DNA of 29,780 nt from a virus, in IMG/VR virus record IMGVR_UViG_3300031772_000199, positions 1-29,780 of that record; one strand, 5' to 3'. The notes below the pieces were generated by a model. That model was not told the origin of the DNA and did no database searches. It saw only the letters and a list, made by a program, of their open reading frames with translations. Below, one piece after another: positions 25,134 to 29,780 of the stretch. Made by a program: the position numbers and the translations under genes. The first letter of the stretch is position 1; every line of letters starts with the position of its first letter.

Positions 25134-25732
25134 CGTCTAGTTCTTTTAGGTTTCTTTTCGATTTCTTCTTCTTTCGTCATTCTATTTAGACGCCGTTTAA
25201 TTTCGTCAGTTTCTAGCCAAAGGTCTCTGCCATCTATAACCTGTTCGATTTCTTCAGCAGTAAGAAATGGTACACAAATTTTTCTAAACATTTTATTATA
25301 CCATTTATTAACTGCTTCTAGTTCGGCAGTTAGTTCATGACCTTTACCGTACATACCAGCAGAAAAATTATGAAACATCATCAAACAATGGTCGTGGATT
25401 TGAAGTTCATCACCAGACAGAAAAATTAGAGTGCCTAAAGAATGTGCAGTACTTTCTAAACTAACGACTACGTGTGCTGGAGTGTTACGGATAGCATTTA
25501 TTATTTGAACCCCAGTTTCTAGATTTCCTCCTGGGGTGTTTAAATAAATGTAAATTACGTCATTTTCAGTTGCTTGCTTAATTTTATTGACCATTTCTAC
25601 ATATTCAATTGGATCACCAATTACACTTGATAGAAAAATAGATATTTGTTTTGATGGAATTTTTCTTTCAAAAATTTTATAACCGAATTGTTCACGTTCA
25701 TTTTTTTTCTTATTTGAAGTGTCTTGACCCAT
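25130..25732 (-). CDS. ClpP-like serine protease
   Basis: A 200-residue protein with the ClpP/crotonase-like fold pattern: IYIYLNTPGGNLETGVQIINAIR (61-82), the nucleophile motif ESTAHSLG with Ser98 (ClpP usually QAASMG), and HDHCLMMFHNFSAG with catalytic His121. The third residue, Asp in EYGLVD of ClpP, is not seen; the matching place reads RRLNRM, so the triad may be altered. Length is close to ClpP (about 207). ClpP forms tetradecamers fed by ClpX/ClpA, neither of which is in the window. In other phages ClpP-like enzymes are head maturation proteases, but the gene here directly follows a tmRNA. AAGGAT lies about nine bases before the ATG. Confidence 0.85.
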   Translation of the reverse strand: MGQDTSNKKKNEREQFGYKIFERKIPSKQISIFLSSVIGDPIEYVEMVNKIKQATENDVIYIYLNTPGGNLETGVQIINAIRNTPAHVVVSLESTAHSLGTLIFLSGDELQIHDHCLMMFHNFSAGMYGKGHELTAELEAVNKWYNKMFRKICVPFLTAEEIEQVIDGRDLWLETDEIKRRLNRMTKEEEIEKKPKRTRR

Positions 25733-25749
25733 ATATGGCTATCCTTTTA

Positions 25750-26050
25750 TTATTTGAAAAGTGGTGGGTTTTTCGGTTCCCAGGAAACCCACCGAAACTC
25801 GTGAAAACTATTACGCGGCTAGCGCAAAGTCTTCATGGTAAAATGCGTCGTTTGCATTTATGATTTTGCTACTTTTGATATTACTCAGTGTACGCCTACT
25901 GGGTTGCTCTTGTTGGTACATTATCATGTCCCCGTCGAATCCTGTCATCCCCGTGTCTTAAAAACTTAATTGGTGGAGATGCCGGTATATGATAACCGGG
26001 TCCGAAAACACTTTCCACAATTCGAGTTTACAACCATTTTTACTGCTTAC
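25750..26050 (-). ncRNA. ssrA: Circularly permuted two-piece tmRNA
   Basis: Trans-translation RNA that rescues stalled ribosomes. Read leftward, the acceptor piece comes first: TTTCGGAC, T-arm CCGGT..ACCGG (25999-25982), 3' acceptor strand CATCTCC (25981-25975) and encoded ACCA. An 18-base spacer follows, then the coding piece starting GGGGATG (25952-25946) and continuing GACAGGATTCGACGG, the tmRNA 5' signature. GGGGATG pairs with CATCTCC over 7 bp, with one G-U. The tag frame follows (25855-25811). A pseudoknot-like element (UUUCGGU/ACCGAAA and GGGUU/AACCC) lies at 25797-25766, and CACTTTTC (25763-25756) can pair with GGAAAGTG in the acceptor piece. Outer ends are approximate. This gene order is typical of alphaproteobacterial tmRNA. 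Confidence 0.9.
25811..25855 (-). other. tmRNA tag reading frame
   Basis: GCA AAC GAC ... GCC GCG TAA TAG encodes ANDAFYHEDFALAA, then tandem stops. The AND start and the ALAA end are the standard degradation tag ends, recognised by ClpXP-type proteases in bacteria. The resume codon is GCA. Confidence 0.92.
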
Positions 26051-26058
26051 TTATATTT

Positions 26059-26087
26059 ATAGTAACACTGTATTAAAGAGAAGTCAA
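26059..26087 (-). promoter_or_regulatory. Sigma70-type promoter for tmRNA
   Basis: Minus strand: TTGACT (26087-26082), 17 bases, TACTAT (26064-26059). Expected start near 26051, just before the acceptor piece. The -10 overlaps a perfect TATAAATA (26061-26054), so late transcription is also possible. Confidence 0.75.
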
Positions 26088-26103
26088 TAGATTCGTTAAT
26101 ATA

Positions 26104-26298
26104 CTAGTAATTTTGAGCTATTTTAGCTAATTGGTAATCAACCCAATCTAACGCTTTATTTTTTGAAAAAAAATTTTTAGAGTAAAATGGAGTTTCAGTT
26201 CCAATGTGGTAAAACGCTACATCCACACACGAATGATCTTGCCCATAAATTAAAAAAGTAATACCACGAACATTGCCAACAGTATAAATCTTTTTCAT
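26104..26298 (-). CDS. Unknown 64-aa protein
   Basis: Not recognised. Small mixed protein (MKKIYTVGNVRGITFLIYGQDHSC...) with a helical C-terminal third (KNKALDWVDYQLAKIA). AAGGAAATAACAATG is a good start, 2 bases after the DHFR stop, so it is the last gene of the ligase-DHFR operon before the tmRNA promoter. Confidence 0.75.
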   Translation of the reverse strand: MKKIYTVGNVRGITFLIYGQDHSCVDVAFYHIGTETPFYSKNFFSKNKALDWVDYQLAKIAQNY

Positions 26299-26300
26299 TG

Positions 26301-26834
26301 TTATTTCCTTACGTAATGAATAAAGTAAGCGTTATCAGTTTGGTTTCCTTCTGCAATTTGAAATTTTTTAAATTCCTGTATCGGAAACTTTTTTTCGCAA
26401 TTATAATAACCTTTAACAATCGTACAATAAACATCGGTTACTCTTGGGAGAGTTTCGATGCAAAGTTTTAAACCACCTATAACAAATAAAGACTGAACTA
26501 CTTCTGTATTCTCAATTTCTTTTAAGCGAAGTAACCCCAAAAATGAATCAGCTTTTATAGCCCCTAGAGGTTTAAACTCTGTATTTCTTGACAAAACAAA
26601 GCTCGTTCTTTCCCGGAGCAGGGGTCCATCTTCGCGCACCCCCCTACCTATTTTCATTTGGTGGATTTCTTCGTAAGTCCGACGCCCCATGAGAACAGCA
26701 TTGTTTTTGGTTAATTCTTTAAATCTTTTTTGGTCTTTTTTAAAAATTGGTTCGTTTTTCCAAGGGATTTGGCAATCTTTAGAAAATCCCCCTTCTTCGT
26801 CTAAGGCTATGATCATGGAAAGTTTATTGATCAT
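26301..26834 (-). CDS. Dihydrofolate reductase
   Basis: A 177-residue NADPH-dependent enzyme making tetrahydrofolate, needed for dTMP synthesis. Visible: MIIALDEEGGFSKDCQIPW (IPW 23-25), catalytic Asp34 in KKDQKRFKEL, VLMGRRTYEEI (50-57), the NADPH-binding VLSRN and FVIGG (117-121). The usual length is about 160-180. It complements nrdJ in supplying precursors. GGAGCATAAAAATG start site. Confidence 0.9.
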   Translation of the reverse strand: MINKLSMIIALDEEGGFSKDCQIPWKNEPIFKKDQKRFKELTKNNAVLMGRRTYEEIHQMKIGRGVREDGPLLRERTSFVLSRNTEFKPLGAIKADSFLGLLRLKEIENTEVVQSLFVIGGLKLCIETLPRVTDVYCTIVKGYYNCEKKFPIQEFKKFQIAEGNQTDNAYFIHYVRK

Positions 26835-26859
26835 TTTTATGCTCCAGTACCGGATGTTA

Positions 26860-27390
26860 TTATTTTGTTCCTTTAGTTTTCGCCCAGTTCAAATCAAGAT
26901 TTTCTTTATATTCGTCATCAAAGATTAACTCAAAATCTATCTTTGGTAATTTAGAAACATCCAAGTCTCCTATGTCATATGAAAACGTTACATGTGGAGT
27001 ATAGTTGTCATAATCAAAAGTAGCCGCATGTTCTTTCATCAAATTCTTGTGCCTTTTAATTAGTTCTGGACAATTAAGTTTAACAATTAAACAGTTAGTC
27101 TTTTCTTCATTTGGATCTGTTGGTGAAGTTTTCCATACAGTAAAATTTTCAGTTTTACATACATACGGTGTATCCAGTTTACCAGCAGGTTTGTAATTTG
27201 TCAAATATTTTCTACTGTATAACAATGTAACATGAAGCTTTTCTGGTTTTAGTGGTGTTGGTATTTTATTATCTTTAAGATATTTTGCTACTTTTTCTTG
27301 AGTTTCTTTACTGGCTTTAACACCAGAGTAGGTGCCTAGCTTGGAATTTTTATCGTGTTTTTCTACCAATATTTCGTTCAGAGTTACCAT
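26860..27390 (-). CDS. Acb1-like anti-CBASS 2H phosphodiesterase
   Basis: A 176-residue protein with two HxT motifs, LHVTLLYS (53-55) and PHVTFSYD (133-135), placed like those of T4 57B, now known as Acb1, which degrades cyclic di- and trinucleotides used by the CBASS defence. The stretch KIPTPLKPEKLHVTLLYSRKYL resembles Acb1 more than RNA 2',3'-cyclic phosphodiesterases, and the length (Acb1 about 150) fits. An RNA-repair role is an alternative, given the RNA ligase elsewhere. CAGGAAAGG precedes the ATG. Between DNA ligase and DHFR. Confidence 0.75.
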   Translation of the reverse strand: MVTLNEILVEKHDKNSKLGTYSGVKASKETQEKVAKYLKDNKIPTPLKPEKLHVTLLYSRKYLTNYKPAGKLDTPYVCKTENFTVWKTSPTDPNEEKTNCLIVKLNCPELIKRHKNLMKEHAATFDYDNYTPHVTFSYDIGDLDVSKLPKIDFELIFDDEYKENLDLNWAKTKGTK

Positions 27391-27448
27391 AAATTACCTT
27401 TCCTGTATTCAATATTTAGTGTTTATTCGTTGCAACTTTTATATAAAA

Positions 27449-29407
27449 TTAGAACCAAGATTCAACTTCTTCTACACTAATTACCGACAGACCTTTATCT
27501 TTTGCTTTTTTTACCTTACCAGAATTAGAATTGGGATCAGCCGCAACAACGTGTGTTACTTCTTTGGTTACACTGCTTGCCACTTTCCCACCATTTTCAA
27601 TAATCTTTTCTTCTAGTTCAGCAGACCTGAAGCCAGTAAAAACAAAGCATTTGCCAGTTAAAGTTCCTTCGATAGCCATAGTAAACTCCTTAAAAGTAAT
27701 ATAATTAACAAGTTCTGCAACGAATTCTCTATAAGCGGCATATCCATTAATAACGCGATTAGCCGTCTTTGCTTGAAAACCTTCTACGCCTATGATTCGA
27801 TTAAAATCAGTAAAAATAGTTTCATCACCATTGGAAGCCTCGAATAATTTCTTAAGCTTCTTACGACCAACACCACGCCCAAGATATCCGGTCGCAGCCA
27901 TTAGGATGTGTTTTTCAACACCATTAAACTTAACAAGCATTGTCTCATAAATCTTTGAACCATTTTCACCAAGAACTGACCGCAATTCACTCTCAGTCAT
28001 CTTTATAATCTTCATAGGTGAATTGTAACTAGCTTCAAATAATTTAACTAAGCTACCTTCACGTATGCCAGCGATGTCCAATGTAACGAAAAAGAATTCT
28101 GTACGTTCAAGTGCAATAGTTGGATGGTCGCTCAACAGAAAAGCATCAACCATAGTATCAGTCCACGTCCATTCACCGATTGCATCCAGTTGGATTTTGA
28201 ACCATTCATCATAATTCTCGACAGTGGCTGATTCGATAACTTCGGTGATAAAAGGAATAACATCTCCGCTTCTAGTTATTCTAATTTTTGAACCTTTCCC
28301 AATATGGTTTGAGTAAATAAACCAAGCATTAAACCCGGTTGCGTAGGTGACAGTTACGCCTACTAATTCAATAGGTTTAATTTCAATTCTAGGTTTAAGA
28401 TATCCATTCTTGGAAACCCCCCAATGCACGGCTACTACTTCCGCTACTGCCATATTAGAACCGTCTGCAACCTTATATTTGCGCGCATACTCAGGTTCTA
28501 GTGTTTCTGTAGAAGGCTTCAAAGATTCACGAAATTCTTTATTAAGAGCTTCGATAACCAATCCATCAATTTCATATGGTGAATGTTCACGCGCTGTTAC
28601 CAGATGTTCAGTTAGTTTATCTTCAGAAAAATCAACGCCTCGCCAAATTGAATAAACTGGTTTTTCAAAACCATTTTCATCTAAACTAACGAATTGATCA
28701 TTTTTAGAAGATTTAGCATTGTTCATTATTTCATACGCAACAACAGATAGTTCCTCTAGAACGGCTGAGTTGCTAATAGATGCGTTCATTAATCCGGCTA
28801 CCAAGTTACGCGGATTTTTGTAGGTGCGTTTAGCAATTTGTTGAACTTTTTCAAATTTGTCTTTACGAAGAATAATTTCGGCACGAACGGCTCGAATGCC
28901 TTTCGTTACCGTTTTTGGAAAGTTCATCTGCTTTAAGTGACGAGTAATATCAGCACCTTCGACCCCATCGCCACGAGTAAAGGCTGCGGAAAACTTTCCA
29001 TTAGCATCATAGACTAGTTCAACACTGTTACCGTCAAGTTTGTCAGAAATAAAAACAAAATCGTCATTCAAACCACACTTTGTAATCCATTTATGAACTT
29101 CACCTTCATAAGCTTGTTTCAACCCACCCATTGGATAAGGAAGTGGTACGGCGACTGTGCCACGAACGTTACTGCCAACTACTGCTGTAATGTCCTCTTC
29201 TGGTGAAGACAATGTAATATAGCGTTCTATTGTATCGTATTGTTCATCGGTAAGAATTGGCTGTCCGCTATTGTAATAAGCATTTTTAGCAGCCATTGCT
29301 AGATTAACTAGATCATTGATATCGCAATCTTCTAGAGTTGTGGTGTCCAAAAGAAAAAGTTCATTGCGAAGCTGAATTGCATCAATTTCAACGAAAACGT
29401 CATTCAT
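27449..29407 (-). CDS. ligA: NAD+-dependent DNA ligase
   Basis: A 652-residue ligase joining nicks in DNA. Domains in order: Ia with LTDEQYD (52-58), adenylation with DKLDGNS (Lys123 nucleophile) and TRGDGVEGAD, OB-fold (AVAEVVAVHWGVSKNGYLKPRIEIKPI), a helix-hairpin-helix region (LDIAGIREGSLVKLF, ATGYLGRGVGRKKLKKL) and BRCT (about 579-652). The zinc finger between OB and HhH is absent as a motif: no Cys is found between residue 112 and the BRCT. T4 uses an ATP-dependent ligase; this is a different class. GGAG lies 8 bases before the ATG. Confidence 0.92.
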   Translation of the reverse strand: MNDVFVEIDAIQLRNELFLLDTTTLEDCDINDLVNLAMAAKNAYYNSGQPILTDEQYDTIERYITLSSPEEDITAVVGSNVRGTVAVPLPYPMGGLKQAYEGEVHKWITKCGLNDDFVFISDKLDGNSVELVYDANGKFSAAFTRGDGVEGADITRHLKQMNFPKTVTKGIRAVRAEIILRKDKFEKVQQIAKRTYKNPRNLVAGLMNASISNSAVLEELSVVAYEIMNNAKSSKNDQFVSLDENGFEKPVYSIWRGVDFSEDKLTEHLVTAREHSPYEIDGLVIEALNKEFRESLKPSTETLEPEYARKYKVADGSNMAVAEVVAVHWGVSKNGYLKPRIEIKPIELVGVTVTYATGFNAWFIYSNHIGKGSKIRITRSGDVIPFITEVIESATVENYDEWFKIQLDAIGEWTWTDTMVDAFLLSDHPTIALERTEFFFVTLDIAGIREGSLVKLFEASYNSPMKIIKMTESELRSVLGENGSKIYETMLVKFNGVEKHILMAATGYLGRGVGRKKLKKLFEASNGDETIFTDFNRIIGVEGFQAKTANRVINGYAAYREFVAELVNYITFKEFTMAIEGTLTGKCFVFTGFRSAELEEKIIENGGKVASSVTKEVTHVVAADPNSNSGKVKKAKDKGLSVISVEEVESWF

Positions 29408-29439
29408 TTATAATACTCCAAGAATTATCGACAGGTTGT

Positions 29440-29468
29440 ATTTTACTCTAGATTTACTATGGTGTCAA
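29440..29468 (-). promoter_or_regulatory. Sigma70-type promoter for ligA operon
   Basis: Minus strand: TTGACA (29468-29463), 17 bases, TAAAAT (29445-29440), about 30 bases before the ligase start. Its -35 lies inside the end of the repeat gene. Confidence 0.78.
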
Positions 29469-29780
29469 GGTAATAATTGGATGGTAGTAAACTATTTTAA
29501 ATTGTTGTTCAAGTGTATTAAATAAAGCAGATGCTCTTGCCTCTTTGTATATCTTCCAAGCAGGTGATCTTGCCTCATCGAATATCTTCAAAGCAGATGC
29601 TGTTGCCTCATCGTATATCTTCAAAGCATGTGCTGTTGCCTCGTTGTATATCTTCAAAGCAGATGCTCTTGCCTCATCGAATATCTTCAAAGCAGATGCT
29701 GTTGCCTCATCATATATCTTCAAAGCAGGTGCTGTTGCCTCATCATATATCTTCAAAGCAGGTGCTGTTGCCTCATCATA
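29457..29780 (-). CDS. 11-residue-repeat helical protein, N-terminus cut by window edge
   Basis: The open frame runs from the window edge to a stop at 29457, so its start lies outside. It consists of near-identical 11-residue units of type KIYDEATASAL, followed by a non-repeat tail of about 25 residues (FNTLEQQFKIVYYHP). Hendecad periodicity with Ala/Leu and Lys/Glu fits a long amphipathic helix or right-handed coiled coil. No domain recognised. It may be a structural or membrane-surface protein; this is unproven. Confidence 0.6.
   Translation of the reverse strand, partial: YDEATAPALKIYDEATAPALKIYDEATASALKIFDEARASALKIYNEATAHALKIYDEATASALKIFDEARSPAWKIYKEARASALFNTLEQQFKIVYYHPIITLTP
29524..29780. 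repeat. 33-bp tandem repeats
   Basis: Seven full units (29539-29769) plus partial units at each end, running off the window. Copies differ at a few positions; the sixth and seventh are identical, and the second and fifth match each other, which suggests recent unequal duplication. Confidence 0.9.

Noticed and set aside
25763-25793. 9-bp hairpin after the tmRNA tag as a terminator
   Set aside because: The same bases form a pseudoknot-like tmRNA element, and the T-run after it is broken (ACTTTTC).
26054-26061. TATAAATA as a pure T4-type late promoter for the tmRNA
   Set aside because: It overlaps the -10 of a complete TTGACT-17-TACTAT promoter, so it could be chance; kept only as a note.
29524-29780. 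CRISPR array
   Set aside because: The 33-bp units are contiguous with no unique spacers and form one open frame.

Overview
The window is an AT-rich stretch of a tailed-phage genome with T4-type (contractile-tail myovirus) genes: baseplate wedge gp6-like and gp25-like proteins, a gp5-like central spike, a gp41-like helicase and a gp61-like primase. Almost everything is on the minus strand; only the ribonucleotide reductase gene is on the plus strand. The host cannot be read directly. A circularly permuted tmRNA with an ANDxFxxEDFALAA-type tag, together with a vitamin-B12-type (class II) ribonucleotide reductase, points to a phage of an alphaproteobacterium. This is inference.

Layout. 1-10.2 kb holds virion genes: an edge-truncated large structural protein, a greatly enlarged gp6, gp25, a gp5-like spike without lysozyme, and a 2OG-Fe(II) oxygenase-like protein. 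10.3-18.1 kb is a dense block read leftwards, with several TAATG stop/start overlaps: a retropepsin-like protease, a PD-(D/E)XK exonuclease, a long coiled-coil protein, small unknowns, the gp41-like helicase and a zinc-ribbon/virion-type protein. A strong terminator sits beside a GC-rich island at 18.07-18.14 kb. 18.1-20.2 kb carries early-looking genes, including an Rnl2-type RNA ligase. At 20.24-20.59 kb lies a divergent promoter region and a structured 250-nt leader before nrdJ.

23.4-29.8 kb (minus) is nucleotide and defence-related: NAD-dependent DNA ligase, an Acb1-like 2H phosphodiesterase (anti-CBASS), dihydrofolate reductase, a permuted tmRNA directly followed by a ClpP-like protease gene, primase and a metallophosphoesterase. 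The right edge cuts a gene made of 33-bp repeats encoding 11-residue helical units.

Control. Six promoters of TTGACA/TATAAT type with exactly 17-bp spacing precede the early or metabolic genes. A separate motif, ATTCTGATAAATA, resembling the T4 late promoter, precedes structural genes. The most notable feature is the two-piece tmRNA (25750-26050) next to clpP, apparently a phage-borne ribosome-rescue and proteolysis unit that a protein-only annotation would miss.
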